DNA from: an uncultured Ruminococcus sp.
Lineage (GTDB): Bacteria; Bacillota; Clostridia; Oscillospirales; Ruminococcaceae
Assembly (NCBI GenBank): GCA_947566125.1
Contig: CANOIR010000020.1
Span: 1 to 35,949 of the forward strand
DNA: 35,949 bases
Reading direction: 5' to 3'
Below the pieces are notes generated by a model. It was given only the letters and a program-made list of their open reading frames with translations, had not been told where the DNA came from and searched no databases. The translations under genes were made by a program, and so were the position numbers. This document shows, piece after piece, positions 16,798 to 26,246 of the stretch; the stretch's first letter is position 1; each line of letters begins with the position of its first letter.

Positions 16798-17679
16798 TTG
16801 TCACCGAAAGATTTGTTGGAGAGTATAATCAGTGTTGTTAAAACTGCTGAATGGGTAGATATTTTTGATATACTGCTGCTTTCATATATTATTTATGCAG
16901 TAATAAAGATGGTTCGTGAAACACGTGCAGGTCAGCTTATGAAAGGGTTGCTTGTATGTTTGGCGGCATTTATTATTTCAAACCTGCTTGGAATGAAAGC
17001 TATTACATATTTATTTACACAGGCTATCGATATAGGGCTGCTCGCACTTATTATAATGTTCCAGCCTGAACTTAGACGTGCATTGGAAAAGGCTGGTCAT
17101 GGCAGATGGGGATTGAATTTTAGTTTTAATCATTCTTATAATGAAAGTGCTGTTATGTGGAACAGTGCAATTGATGCTATATGTGATTCATGTGTTGAAT
17201 TGTCGGCGACATATACAGGGGCACTTATAGTTGTGGAACGCCAAACAAAGCTTGGTGAACAGATAGACAACGGCACTATATTAAACGCTCAGCCAAGCAA
17301 GGAGCTTTTTGGAAATATATTTTACCCCAAAACACCTCTTCATGATGGTGCTGTTATTATGCGTGATGGTATGATAATGGCGGCTGCGTGCTTTTTGCCA
17401 AAGCCACAGAAAGAGGAACTTGTAAATAAAAAGCTTGGTTCAAGACACCGTGCGGCTATTGGAATGAGTGAGAATTCTGATGCTATTGTAATAGTTGTTT
17501 CTGAGGAAACAGGTGCTATTTCTGTTGCTGAAAATGGTATACTTACAAGCGGATATACAAGAGAAAAATTAAGACAGCTCCTGCAAAGTCGTCTGATTGA
17601 ACCAAATGAGGATTCAGGTATTGCTAAAGCTACAAAGCATATTTTACATATTGCAAAGAGAAAAGGCAGGGATAAATAA
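16798..17679 (+). CDS. cdaA: Diadenylate cyclase CdaA
   Basis: A membrane enzyme that condenses two ATP into the second messenger c-di-AMP, which controls potassium and osmotic balance and the cell wall. The 293-aa protein has three N-terminal membrane segments (about 23-90) and a DAC (DisA_N) domain with the two catalytic motifs DGA (183-185, in LHDGAVIMRDG) and RHR (216-218, in LGSRHRAAIG). The start is a TTG at 16798: AGGAGGT (16784-16790) sits 7 nt upstream, while the nearby GTG at 16794 is out of frame. The stop shares its last base with the cdaR start (TAATG), so the regulator is translationally coupled. Confidence 0.96.
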   Translation: MSPKDLLESIISVVKTAEWVDIFDILLLSYIIYAVIKMVRETRAGQLMKGLLVCLAAFIISNLLGMKAITYLFTQAIDIGLLALIIMFQPELRRALEKAGHGRWGLNFSFNHSYNESAVMWNSAIDAICDSCVELSATYTGALIVVERQTKLGEQIDNGTILNAQPSKELFGNIFYPKTPLHDGAVIMRDGMIMAAACFLPKPQKEELVNKKLGSRHRAAIGMSENSDAIVIVVSEETGAISVAENGILTSGYTREKLRQLLQSRLIEPNEDSGIAKATKHILHIAKRKGRDK

Positions 17680-19019
17680 TGAGTGAATCTAAGAATAAAG
17701 TTTTCCTTGAACGCCTTAAAAGCTTTCATCCAATAGTACGTTTGTTTGACAACCGTATGGCAACTATTATATTTTCTATAATAATAGCTGTTATAATATG
17801 GTTTTTAATATCTATTACTGTTTATCCTACTACACCGGTTACAGTAAATCACATTCCGCTTGTTGTAAGTCTTGATGGAACAGCGGCGGAGGCTGATGGA
17901 TACAGTACGATAAATTGTGACGTTGAAGAGGTAAGCGTAAAAATTGAGGGTAATCGTTCAAAAGTAGGCACTCTTAATAAGGATAATTTGATAGCATATG
18001 CTGAGATACCAAATATCACAACAGCAGGCACAAAAAATCTGAATATTGCGGTTAAAAGTGTAGACGGCACAGAATTTACCGTTAAATCCATTTCACCGCA
18101 AACAGTAAATGTAAAGTTTGATAAGATAAAGACAGTTACACTTGATGTTAAACCGGATCTTACAAATATTGAAAGCGTAAAGGGCTGTATTATAAATAAA
18201 GACGATGTAACAGTGACACCGGCTACTATAGATGTTACCGGACCGGAACAGCTTGTAGGACAAATGAAGAATGCCTCTGTAATTATTGAGTCTTCTACAG
18301 AAGTCAGTTCTGCAGCAAAGCTTGTTTCTGATAATATTGTATTTTGCGATGCAAACGGAAGCCAGATTCTTTTAACTGATAAAAGTGATGTTCAATATGA
18401 ACAGATCAAATATACGCTAGATATTCCTGTGCAGTATACAAAGGAAATGGATATTACATATCAGTTGCGAGGTGTACCGAGTACATTTGATGAAGAGTTT
18501 TTGCGTAAACGACTTATGCTTTCAGTTGATAAAGTGACTCTTGCCGCACCTGACCAATCATTGTCAAATACGGAAGAATTTACTCTTGATACGATACCGC
18601 TTAGCAGTATAACACTTGATTTCTCTAAGAATTATGTTTTGGAAGCACCCGAAGGATATGAAAATTTATCTAATATAAGCACTGTAAATCTTACTCTTGA
18701 TTCAAGCGGATTGATTCAGAAAGATTTTGTGGTAAATGAGATAAATATAATAAATGCACCGTCTTCCAGAAAGTATTCTGCGGTAACAGGACAGCTTATC
18801 GTAACACTTGTCGGCAGCGAAGAATCAATATCTCAGATAGATCCGAAACAAATTTCAGTTACAGTTGATTTGCTTAGCATTCAGCAAAATGATACTGATG
18901 ATGAGTCTAATTCATTTTCTTGTGTACCTACTATATCTATAGATAAGTATAACGATGTATGGGCATCTGGTGAATATAAAGTAATAGTTACATCAGAACC
19001 GATTCAGAATGATGAGTAA
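17679..19019 (+). CDS. cdaR: CdaA regulatory protein CdaR (YbbR repeats)
   Basis: A 446-aa membrane-anchored protein that modulates CdaA activity from the outside of the membrane. A short basic cytoplasmic N terminus leads to one membrane segment (about 28-48) and an extracellular region of YbbR domains. Repeated VxVxGxxxxV patterns are seen: VSVKIEGNRSKVGTL, ATIDVTGPEQLVGQM and LIVTLVGSEESISQI, plus a degenerate fourth between them. Length is typical for a three- to four-YbbR protein. In many Firmicutes glmM follows as the third gene; here a terminator follows and glmM is absent from the window. Confidence 0.93.
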   Translation: MSESKNKVFLERLKSFHPIVRLFDNRMATIIFSIIIAVIIWFLISITVYPTTPVTVNHIPLVVSLDGTAAEADGYSTINCDVEEVSVKIEGNRSKVGTLNKDNLIAYAEIPNITTAGTKNLNIAVKSVDGTEFTVKSISPQTVNVKFDKIKTVTLDVKPDLTNIESVKGCIINKDDVTVTPATIDVTGPEQLVGQMKNASVIIESSTEVSSAAKLVSDNIVFCDANGSQILLTDKSDVQYEQIKYTLDIPVQYTKEMDITYQLRGVPSTFDEEFLRKRLMLSVDKVTLAAPDQSLSNTEEFTLDTIPLSSITLDFSKNYVLEAPEGYENLSNISTVNLTLDSSGLIQKDFVVNEINIINAPSSRKYSAVTGQLIVTLVGSEESISQIDPKQISVTVDLLSIQQNDTDDESNSFSCVPTISIDKYNDVWASGEYKVIVTSEPIQNDE

Positions 19020-19064
19020 TTAAAATATTCATTAGATTGATAATAACAGAATATATATAATATA

Positions 19065-19097
19065 GGCAGCTATAATTAAATTATAGCTGTCCTTTTT
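19065..19097 (+). terminator. Terminator of cdaAR
   Basis: CAGCTATAAT (19067-19076) pairs perfectly with ATTATAGCTG (19080-19089) over a TAA loop. GG/CC extends it past one bulge, and CCTTTTTG follows. Confidence 0.88.
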
Positions 19098-19197
19098 GTT
19101 TCGGCACATCGTACAAAAAATGAACAAAAAAATCTACATCCAGAAGGCGTTTAAACAAGTTTGTTCAACAAATGTATATATATGGTTAATATATGTA

Positions 19198-19206
19198 TGA
19201 TATAAT
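19198..19206 (+). promoter_or_regulatory. Extended -10 promoter of the 818-aa dockerin protein gene
   Basis: TGATATAAT gives a perfect -10 (19201-19206) with the extended -10 TG. No good -35 is seen at 16-18 nt. The start would leave a leader of about 68 nt before the ATG at 19281, with AGAAAGGAAG as ribosome binding site. Confidence 0.6.
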
Positions 19207-19280
19207 AATTTTGATGGCAAAGATGAACAAATTGTCTTTTTAACGTAAATATTTTAACAAACAGAAAGGAAGATTATCTT

Positions 19281-21737
19281 ATGAAAAAAATAGGTAAACG
19301 TTTTGGTGCGATTTTAATTAGTGCAGCGATGCTTGCCGGAATGACTGCTTCTGCCTCAAGTATGTTCACAACGAGTATTACAGCAGATGCAGCAGGAAAT
19401 GAGTTTAGAGTTGGAAGAACATTTGAGATACCTGTTTTAGACTCAAAGGGTGAAGTTACAAATAAAGACGATGTTTCTTACAGAGATGATGTAAAGAAGC
19501 TGGCAACAAGTGGAATCAAGACACTTCAATTTAATATGTCTGCTGACACGGATATTGCACAGTTTGCATATTACATGGGTATTTCTACAAATGCAGATCC
19601 ATGGTGGGAGAATATTACCAAGACAGGTCAAACTTGTAGACCATATGCCTCTAAATTTTCAATTGTACTTGACCTTAGCGGCGTAAATATTGGCTATGAT
19701 GATACTTATGGTGAAAAGGCATTTGAATTCCAGAACTGCTATACACAGGATATAAATGGCAAGCAGGTAAAAATCACACTGGATTCTATTACAGTAAACG
19801 GTACTACAGATACAAGTATGGGTGAAGCTCCTGAAACCGGTTCAGAAAACACAGGCGGAGTAGGCTATAAGACAGGAAACAATCCAAGTGGTAATTATAC
19901 ATTTAATAACAATGGAGATGGTACTGCTACAATAACAGCTACTCTTACAAAGAAGATAGATGATATTGCAGACTTTTATTCTGAGAAGTACGGTGCACCT
20001 GTTATACTTACTCCAAGCCCAGATGGCAAAGATTACAGTGAAGATGCTTATGCTACCATAGCCCCTGGCGGAGGTGTTATAAAGAAGTCAGAAGAGGACA
20101 TTCGTAAGGAAGGTTTGCCGCTTAACAGCCACAAATTTTCCTATGCAGATTTTGGTATTTTTAAAAGTGAGTCTGAATCAACAGAGATAGATATTGAATC
20201 TCTTAGTGTTGTAATGAGAGCGCCTAAGGGTACAAATGTTACACGTGTAATGTATGGCGGCGGTCTGAACGTTGAGGGTCACTCAGTTGCAGATACAGAG
20301 TGGACTAAGAATCAGGCTGGACTTAAAGCAGATAAGAATTCCGGTTATTGGTATAATGACCTTGGTGTAGAGGCTTATAAAGAAACAATGGATGGCATTG
20401 ATGCTTACAATAAGGCTAATGGAACTGATATTAAGTTTGGCGTTAATGTAGGTGGAGGTCAGAATCTTGTAGATCAAAACTTTGGTGATTATGTAAATGT
20501 AACATGGGATGTTCCAAAGGAAGTAGTTCCTTATACAACAGCTGGTAACGCAGATACTATCTCAATTCAGCTTTGGTATGGTGAAATTGAAGCAGAGAAA
20601 TACACTCCTATTGAATCACTTGAGCTTGAGAGTGCAGCTCTTACTTATACACAGTCCATTACATTCCCTTATCAGTCTAATGCAAAGAAGACATACAGCG
20701 GAAAAACTCTTTCTTCAACAGGCACAGAGTTTAAATATTCCGATTTTGATATTAACTACGATATTACTTGTGATGTATACGCAATTCTCTTTACATTAAA
20801 GTCTGCAAGTCCTGTAGATACGATCGTTATGGGTGCTGGTACTTCTGTACGTGACAATTGCAGTGGAGCAACATCTACAAATTGGTTCCAAGCAGACGCT
20901 TGTCCGACCGAAGTTGACGGTAAACCTATAAGTCTTGTAAGTGCAGATGCAAGCAAGAGTGAATATACATTCATGTGGATAATGCCGGGAAATATTGCAA
21001 AAGGTCTTGTAGCTGATAAAAACGGAAAGTATTCAGGTGATGGCATAAACTATGTAAGTACAGAACAGCCTACAGACAACTTCAAGCTTGCTCTTTATTA
21101 TGCTGGCAAGGAAGGCAAGGAAGTTTCTAATGTATCTGTTAAGGATGTAACACTGTATTATACAACAGATGATAGAAACAATCAGGCTAAGAAGGATATG
21201 TTTGAATCAGATCTTGTTGTTCAGCCGGGTAAGCTTATAATGACTGTTGGCGAAGAAATCGCTCTTAAGTCAAATATAAAGGATTCTACATTTACTAGTG
21301 GAAATAATAACATTGCAACAGTTGATGAAAATGGCAATGTTGTAGCAAAGAGCGAAGGTACAACTATTATTACTGTAAAGACTCCTCAGGGTCAGACAAA
21401 AGAAATCGAAGTAATTGTTAATGCAGCAGTAACTACTGCAACCACCACCACAACAACTACAACAACGACTACTACCACCACTACAACAACTGCATTTGAT
21501 CCTACATTAAATGCTTTGTATGGTGATACAAATCTTGATAAGTCAATTTCTTTGATTGACCTTGTATATCTTAATAAGTATCTGGCGGGTATCCTTGATT
21601 TCAATCCTCAGCAGATGGAAAATGGAAATGTATTTTATGATAAAACTCTAAATTCTAGAGATTCCAATTTGCTTATGATGTTTATGGTAGAAGTTGCCGA
21701 CAAGCTTGGTCCTGGAGCAGAATTACCAACAGTATAA
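19281..21737 (+). CDS. Secreted dockerin protein with two carbohydrate-binding-like repeats
   Basis: An 818-aa exported protein. A signal peptide covers about 1-37 (ITADA). An N-terminal beta-rich domain of unknown type follows (about 40-265). Two tandem related modules come next, about 280-457 and 475-630. Each opens with an F-x-Y-x-D-F motif (HKFSYADFGI, TEFKYSDFDI), has a V-x-x-x-M-G-G/A-G core (TRVMYGGGLNV, DTIVMGAGTSV), a W-D/I-x-P strand, and closes with an S-L/V-x-L-Y-T strand (AALTYT, VTLYYT). They look like beta-sandwich binding modules of ruminococcal cellulosomal proteins. Then a Big_2 Ig-like domain (about 645-715), a linker of about 20 Thr, and a dockerin (745-805) whose first loop is good (GDTNLDKSISLIDLVYLNKY) and second degenerate. 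No catalytic motif was seen. Confidence 0.82.
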   Translation: MKKIGKRFGAILISAAMLAGMTASASSMFTTSITADAAGNEFRVGRTFEIPVLDSKGEVTNKDDVSYRDDVKKLATSGIKTLQFNMSADTDIAQFAYYMGISTNADPWWENITKTGQTCRPYASKFSIVLDLSGVNIGYDDTYGEKAFEFQNCYTQDINGKQVKITLDSITVNGTTDTSMGEAPETGSENTGGVGYKTGNNPSGNYTFNNNGDGTATITATLTKKIDDIADFYSEKYGAPVILTPSPDGKDYSEDAYATIAPGGGVIKKSEEDIRKEGLPLNSHKFSYADFGIFKSESESTEIDIESLSVVMRAPKGTNVTRVMYGGGLNVEGHSVADTEWTKNQAGLKADKNSGYWYNDLGVEAYKETMDGIDAYNKANGTDIKFGVNVGGGQNLVDQNFGDYVNVTWDVPKEVVPYTTAGNADTISIQLWYGEIEAEKYTPIESLELESAALTYTQSITFPYQSNAKKTYSGKTLSSTGTEFKYSDFDINYDITCDVYAILFTLKSASPVDTIVMGAGTSVRDNCSGATSTNWFQADACPTEVDGKPISLVSADASKSEYTFMWIMPGNIAKGLVADKNGKYSGDGINYVSTEQPTDNFKLALYYAGKEGKEVSNVSVKDVTLYYTTDDRNNQAKKDMFESDLVVQPGKLIMTVGEEIALKSNIKDSTFTSGNNNIATVDENGNVVAKSEGTTIITVKTPQGQTKEIEVIVNAAVTTATTTTTTTTTTTTTTTTTAFDPTLNALYGDTNLDKSISLIDLVYLNKYLAGILDFNPQQMENGNVFYDKTLNSRDSNLLMMFMVEVADKLGPGAELPTV

Positions 21738-21786
21738 TAAGAATAAGCAATATAAAAATATGATCAGATAGCTTGATCATTAAAAT

Positions 21787-21828
21787 AAAAGCTGCCGTAA
21801 ATGTAAAAAATTTGCGGCAGCTTTTTTA
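21787..21828. terminator. Bidirectional terminator between dockerin gene and sigE
   Basis: AAAAGCTGCCG pairs with CGGCAGCTTTT around a part-paired AAAT/ATTT loop. T runs lie on both strands, so it serves the convergent dockerin-protein and spoIIGA-sigE transcripts. Confidence 0.88.
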
Positions 21829-21843
21829 TTATTATTTGCTTTT

Positions 21844-22554
21844 TTAGAACGCTTCAAGTCTGGTTTTGAGTTTGCGTATTATCTTTTTTTCCAATCGTGA
21901 TATATATGATTGAGAAATGCCTATTGCTTCTGCAACCTCTTTTTGTGTACGTTCATGACCATCTATAAATCCAAATCGCATTTCCATGATCTCACGTTCA
22001 CGTTTATCAAGTCCGGATACAGCTTGCCTTAACATATCACGTTCGGCTTCTGATTCAATATTTCGGCTGACTATATCATCATCTGTTCCAAGAATATCTG
22101 ATAAAAGCAGTTCATTGCCATCCCAATCTATATTTAAAGGTTCGTCAATGGAGATTTCGCTTTTATGCTGAGATGTCTTTCTAAGAAACATAAGAATTTC
22201 GTTTTCAATGCATCGTGACGCATATGTGGCAAGCTTTATTTTCTTTTCGGGACAAAATGTATTCACTGCCTTGATAAGTCCTATGCTGCCTATTGAAACA
22301 AGGTCTTCCATGCCTATACCGGTTGATTCAAATTTCTTTGCAATATAAACAACGAGTCTGAGGTTATGCACGATAAGTGTATCACGTGCTTTAGGGTCAC
22401 CTTGTGACAGCTGCATAAAGACTTCAGTTTCTTCTGTTCCGGTAAGAGGCGGCGGCAAAGTATCTGTGCCATGTATGTAGTGAACACCACATTTTGGCAT
22501 TAAACTCTGCAAGAGTTTTTTTATATATTCTTTTAACGAAATAAGTTTGCCCAT
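21844..22554 (-). CDS. sigE: Sporulation sigma factor SigE
   Basis: A 236-aa mother-cell sigma factor, made as a pro-protein. The N-terminal amphipathic stretch of about 25 residues ahead of the typical LPPPLT is the pro-peptide removed by SpoIIGA. Region 2 shows [22 protein letters not shown] and [11 protein letters not shown], with -10 recognition in [19 protein letters not shown]. Region 4 shows [11 protein letters not shown] and [27 protein letters not shown] stands 6 nt before the ATG, and the spoIIGA stop lies 12 nt upstream. In many clostridia sigG follows as the third gene; here a terminator follows directly. Confidence 0.96.
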   Translation of the reverse strand: MGKLISLKEYIKKLLQSLMPKCGVHYIHGTDTLPPPLTGTEETEVFMQLSQGDPKARDTLIVHNLRLVVYIAKKFESTGIGMEDLVSIGSIGLIKAVNTFCPEKKIKLATYASRCIENEILMFLRKTSQHKSEISIDEPLNIDWDGNELLLSDILGTDDDIVSRNIESEAERDMLRQAVSGLDKREREIMEMRFGFIDGHERTQKEVAEAIGISQSYISRLEKKIIRKLKTRLEAF

Positions 22555-22566
22555 AGGATTCTCCTT

Positions 22567-23385
22567 TCACAGTGTATGAAGCAGGTTCGGACTGAAAATA
22601 GCGGATTTTTGCTTTTCGGCAATGCCAATAAGTACATCTGTACTCATTGTTTTTCCACAGCTTATGCTTTTTATAATGACTTCATCGGGACGAAATACGG
22701 GTAAAATTCCACTGCCTGATACGGTAGCATATGGCAGAAGCCTATATCCAGGAAGTTTTTCCGGATGGTTTATATTCGGAATAGACGAAAGTGCCTCTTT
22801 TCCAAAAATTATAACGGCTTTTCCGGTAAAGCAATCTATAAGATTGTTTCCCGTATCGGCAAGACCGGTTTGTTTTGCAATGTGAGTGCCTAAACGTACA
22901 ATGATTTCATAGCTTTCATCAGAATGAAAAAATCTCAGCCTTATCCATGAAAATATCTTTAATAAAAAATAAGCAGCAGCAGTGCATAAAATCAGTGCTG
23001 TAAGTGAAAAATGTAGGTATATGCAGCTGCCACTCCATATCAGAAGATCTGCATCTGAAAACGTACACAGAGCCAATATGAAACCTGCAAATGCAAAACT
23101 TGTGCATAAGAAAACCGAAAGGCATCTTAAAAACTGCCTTATCGGAGTTATTCCAAATGCTGCACCAACTGGTATTACAGCGGTGAGCAGTTTGACTATA
23201 AGCGAGAGAAAAAGCGGCATTTGAGGCAGGAACACTGTTAATGAAGTAAGACTTCCTATAGAAGCCGCTATAAAGCATCGTAGAGTTGACAGCCTTATGT
23301 GAGCGAGTTTTGCACTGCCACGCAGCAGTAACCAGTTTACGTAAAGATTCAGGATAAGCAGTACGTCAATATAGATGGTATGCAT
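22567..23385 (-). CDS. spoIIGA: Pro-SigE processing protease SpoIIGA
   Basis: A membrane-embedded aspartic protease that cleaves pro-SigE in the mother cell after engulfment signalling. About five membrane segments occupy the first 150 residues. The soluble C-terminal part holds the catalytic motif LADTGNNLID with the active Asp at residue 177, followed by the GKAVIIFG strand typical of pepsin-like half domains. The frame can be read from a GTG at 23394, but I prefer the ATG at 23385: GGCGGTGA lies 6 nt upstream of it and the family begins M-x-x-x-Y-x-D-V. This gives 272 residues. It is cotranscribed with sigE from a spoIIG-type promoter. Confidence 0.92.
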   Translation of the reverse strand: MHTIYIDVLLILNLYVNWLLLRGSAKLAHIRLSTLRCFIAASIGSLTSLTVFLPQMPLFLSLIVKLLTAVIPVGAAFGITPIRQFLRCLSVFLCTSFAFAGFILALCTFSDADLLIWSGSCIYLHFSLTALILCTAAAYFLLKIFSWIRLRFFHSDESYEIIVRLGTHIAKQTGLADTGNNLIDCFTGKAVIIFGKEALSSIPNINHPEKLPGYRLLPYATVSGSGILPVFRPDEVIIKSISCGKTMSTDVLIGIAEKQKSAIFSPNLLHTL

Positions 23386-23406
23386 AAGAATCACCGCCTG
23401 TTATTT

Positions 23407-23447
23407 ATTATAGCAAAGCCAATGTGAGAATTTTGTCAAAATGACAA
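23407..23447 (-). promoter_or_regulatory. spoIIG-type promoter with Spo0A-box-like dyad
   Basis: On the minus strand TTGACA (23439-23434) and TATAAT (23412-23407) are both perfect but 21 nt apart. Normal spacing is 16-18 nt; the Bacillus spoIIG promoter is known for a similarly long spacer and its dependence on Spo0A. The -35 overlaps TTTGTCAAA (23432-23440, plus strand), which fits the Spo0A box TTTGTCRAA. A perfect dyad, TTGTCA-AAA-TGACAA, spans 23433-23447. Confidence 0.7.
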
Positions 23448-23494
23448 TGCTGTATTAGAACAAGTGCTTACAAACTGAGAGGAGAATATTTTTT

Positions 23495-26056
23495 ATGAAT
23501 GAGTTATCAGATATTATAAGAAGTATGCGTTTGGCACAAAGAGAATTTGCGTCATTTTCGCAGAAAAAGGTCGATGAAATTTTTAAGGCAGCAGCCATGG
23601 CGGCAAACAAGATGCGTATTTCACTTGCTGAAATGGCAGTAGAAGAAACAAATATGGGTGTTGTTGAAGATAAGGTTATAAAGAATCATTATGCTGCTGA
23701 ATATATTTATAATGCCTATAAAAATACAAAGACCTGCGGAGTTGTTGAAAGGGATGAGTCGTTTGGAACGATTAAAATAGCAGAACCTGTAGGCATTGTT
23801 GCCGCTGTTATTCCAACAACAAACCCAACTTCAACAGTTATTTTTAAAGTGCTGCTTTGCCTTAAAACACGCAATGCCGTTATAATTTCACCTCATCCAC
23901 GTGCGAAGAAATGCGTTATGGAAACGATGAAAATAATTAGAGAAGCAGCGGAAGCAGCAGGTGCACCAAAGGGCATTATTGAGTGCATAGAAGAGCCGAC
24001 CATTGAACTTACAAATGAGCTTATGAAAAGTGTAGATCTTATTTTAGCAACCGGAGGACCGGGAATGGTTAAGTCTGCTTATTCAAGCGGCAAGCCTGCT
24101 CTTGGTGTAGGTTCAGGAAATGTACCGGCAATTATAGATGAATCAGCTGATATAAAATCCGCCGTAAACTCAATAGTACATTCAAAGACATTTGATAATG
24201 GTCTTATATGTGCCTCTGAACAATCCATTCTTGTGCCGGATAGTATTTTGGGAGAAGTAAAATCTGAACTTATGCTTTGCGGTTGTCATATATTATCAGA
24301 TGAAAGTGCGGAAGCTGTAAGAAAAATCATTTTGAAAGATGGTGTATTAAATAGTGCAATTGTAGGTCAATCTGCTGAGAAAATAGCGGATATGGCAGGA
24401 GTTACTGTACCTCCGGATACAAAGGTGCTTATTGGAATTGTTACAGATGCAAGTTCGGAAGAACCTTTTGCACATGAAAAGCTTTCACCTGTACTTGCAC
24501 TTTATAAGACAAAGGATTTTGAGGATTCTCTATGCAAGGCTGAAAGACTTATAGAGGACGGTGGCTATGGTCATACAGCATCAATATTTTTGGACACATC
24601 AAAGGCAGCAGATAAACTGGCAGCATTTGCAGTACGAATGAAAGCCTGCCGCCTTGTTGTAAATTCTCCGTCATCTCAGGGTGGAATTGGAGATTTGTAT
24701 AATTTCAATCTCTCACCTTCATTAACGCTTGGCTGCGGTTCATGGGGTGGAAATTCTATATCAGAGAATGTTGGAGTAAAACATCTTTTAAATATAAAAA
24801 CACTGGCAGAAAGAAGGGAAAATATGCTGTGGCTTCGTATTCCTGAAAAAGTTTATTTCAAAAAAGGATGTCTGCCTGTAGCTTTAAGAGAGCTTAAAGA
24901 AGAATATAAAGTAGATAGGGTATTTGTTGTAACAGATTCATTTCTTTTTAAATCCGGAAGTATAGATGTTGTAACAGATCGTCTTCATGCTATGGGAATA
25001 TCTTATAAAGTTTATTCAGATGTTGAACCTGACCCATCACTTTCAAGTGTAAGAGCAGGCGCTAAATCGATGGAGAATTTTTCTCCTGATGCTATTATTG
25101 CATTCGGAGGCGGTTCTGCAATGGACGCCGCTAAGATCATGTGGACACTCTATGAGCATCCCGACATTGATTTTATGAATATGGCAATGCGTTTTTCTGA
25201 TATAAGAAAGCGTATTTATAGTTTCCCTAAAATGGGTGAAAAATCTATATTCATAGCAATTCCGACATCTTCAGGCACTGGTTCAGAGGTAACACCATTT
25301 GCGGTAATAACAGATGAGGAAAGCGGCATAAAATATCCGCTTGCTGATTATGCACTTATGCCGACAATGGCAGTTGTTGATACTGATATGATGATGAGTC
25401 AGCCAAAATCGCTTACAGCTGCTTCGGGAATAGATGCACTTACTCACGCACTTGAAGCATATGCCTCTGTTATGGCAAGTGATTATACAGACGGAATGGC
25501 ACTTTTAGCGATAAAGAATATATTTGAGTATCTGCCTGTATGCTATGAAGACGGCAGTAATGCCGTTGCACGTGAAAAAATGGCAAATGCAGCAACGATG
25601 GCAGGAATTGCTTTTGCAAATGCATTTTTAGGATTATGTCATTCAATGGCACATAAACTTGGAGCGTTTCATCATTTACCACATGGTGTTGCAAATGCAC
25701 TGCTTATAACGGAAGTTATGAAATTCAATATATCAAAAGCACCAAGAAAGATGGCAACCTTTTCGCAATATGCCTATCCTCATGCAATTGAAAGATATGC
25801 CGAATGTGCAAGATTTATCGGCATAGAAGGCAGCAGTGACGAAGAATTGTTTGATGGTCTTGTTAAAAAGATAGAGGAACTTAGAGCAAACATCGGTATT
25901 TATGATAATATAAGAGCATATGGTATTAAAGAAGAAGACTTTATGGCAAGTCTAGATGCTATGACTAAACAAGCTTTTGATGACCAATGTACCGGTGCTA
26001 ATCCAAGGTATCCTCTTATGAATGAAATAAAAGAACTATATTTAAGGCTTATTTAA
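23495..26056 (+). CDS. adhE: Bifunctional acetaldehyde-CoA/alcohol dehydrogenase AdhE
   Basis: An 853-aa cytoplasmic fermentation enzyme that reduces acetyl-CoA to acetaldehyde and then ethanol, regenerating NAD+. The N-terminal aldehyde dehydrogenase half (about 1-440) has the catalytic Cys239 in FDNGLICASEQ and a GVGSGNVPA cofactor loop. The C-terminal iron-dependent alcohol dehydrogenase half (about 450-853) has GGGSAMDAAK (538-547), PTSSGTGSEVTPFAV and the metal-binding CHSMAHKLGAFHHLPHG. Length is normal for the family, where AdhE assembles into spirosomes. GAGAGGAG precedes the ATG. It is divergent from spoIIGA; no convincing SigA promoter of its own was found in the 109-nt gap, which holds the TTGTCA-AAA-TGACAA dyad. 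Confidence 0.96.
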   Translation: MNELSDIIRSMRLAQREFASFSQKKVDEIFKAAAMAANKMRISLAEMAVEETNMGVVEDKVIKNHYAAEYIYNAYKNTKTCGVVERDESFGTIKIAEPVGIVAAVIPTTNPTSTVIFKVLLCLKTRNAVIISPHPRAKKCVMETMKIIREAAEAAGAPKGIIECIEEPTIELTNELMKSVDLILATGGPGMVKSAYSSGKPALGVGSGNVPAIIDESADIKSAVNSIVHSKTFDNGLICASEQSILVPDSILGEVKSELMLCGCHILSDESAEAVRKIILKDGVLNSAIVGQSAEKIADMAGVTVPPDTKVLIGIVTDASSEEPFAHEKLSPVLALYKTKDFEDSLCKAERLIEDGGYGHTASIFLDTSKAADKLAAFAVRMKACRLVVNSPSSQGGIGDLYNFNLSPSLTLGCGSWGGNSISENVGVKHLLNIKTLAERRENMLWLRIPEKVYFKKGCLPVALRELKEEYKVDRVFVVTDSFLFKSGSIDVVTDRLHAMGISYKVYSDVEPDPSLSSVRAGAKSMENFSPDAIIAFGGGSAMDAAKIMWTLYEHPDIDFMNMAMRFSDIRKRIYSFPKMGEKSIFIAIPTSSGTGSEVTPFAVITDEESGIKYPLADYALMPTMAVVDTDMMMSQPKSLTAASGIDALTHALEAYASVMASDYTDGMALLAIKNIFEYLPVCYEDGSNAVAREKMANAATMAGIAFANAFLGLCHSMAHKLGAFHHLPHGVANALLITEVMKFNISKAPRKMATFSQYAYPHAIERYAECARFIGIEGSSDEELFDGLVKKIEELRANIGIYDNIRAYGIKEEDFMASLDAMTKQAFDDQCTGANPRYPLMNEIKELYLRLI

Positions 26057-26068
26057 AATAAATTTATA

Positions 26069-26105
26069 AATAACGCAGAGCTTTAGCGGCTTTGCGTTAT
26101 TTTTC
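26069..26105 (+). terminator. Terminator of adhE
   Basis: AATAACGCA pairs with TGCGTTATT, with an inner AGC/GCT pairing, and runs into TTTTT. Confidence 0.85.
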
Positions 26106-26184
26106 GTGTGGATTCAAAATAAATATAATTGCTTTTTTATAATTTATTATAAGCTATTGTAAGAAAAAACCATAATCTGCTAAC

Positions 26185-26213
26185 TTGACATATAACCGCT
26201 AAAATGGTACAAT
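26185..26213 (+). promoter_or_regulatory. SigA-type promoter of thyX
   Basis: TTGACA (26185-26190), 17-nt spacer, TACAAT (26208-26213). The thyX start follows 34 nt later. Confidence 0.88.
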
Positions 26214-26246
26214 AAAGAAAGTAATTTATAGAATGGAGGACTTTAT

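Noticed and set aside
23433..23447. Rex operator before adhE
   Set aside because: Rex sites have TTGTTAA-N4-TTAACAA geometry (18 bp). This dyad is 15 bp with TTGTCA arms and a 3-nt centre, so a Spo0A-like reading fits better.
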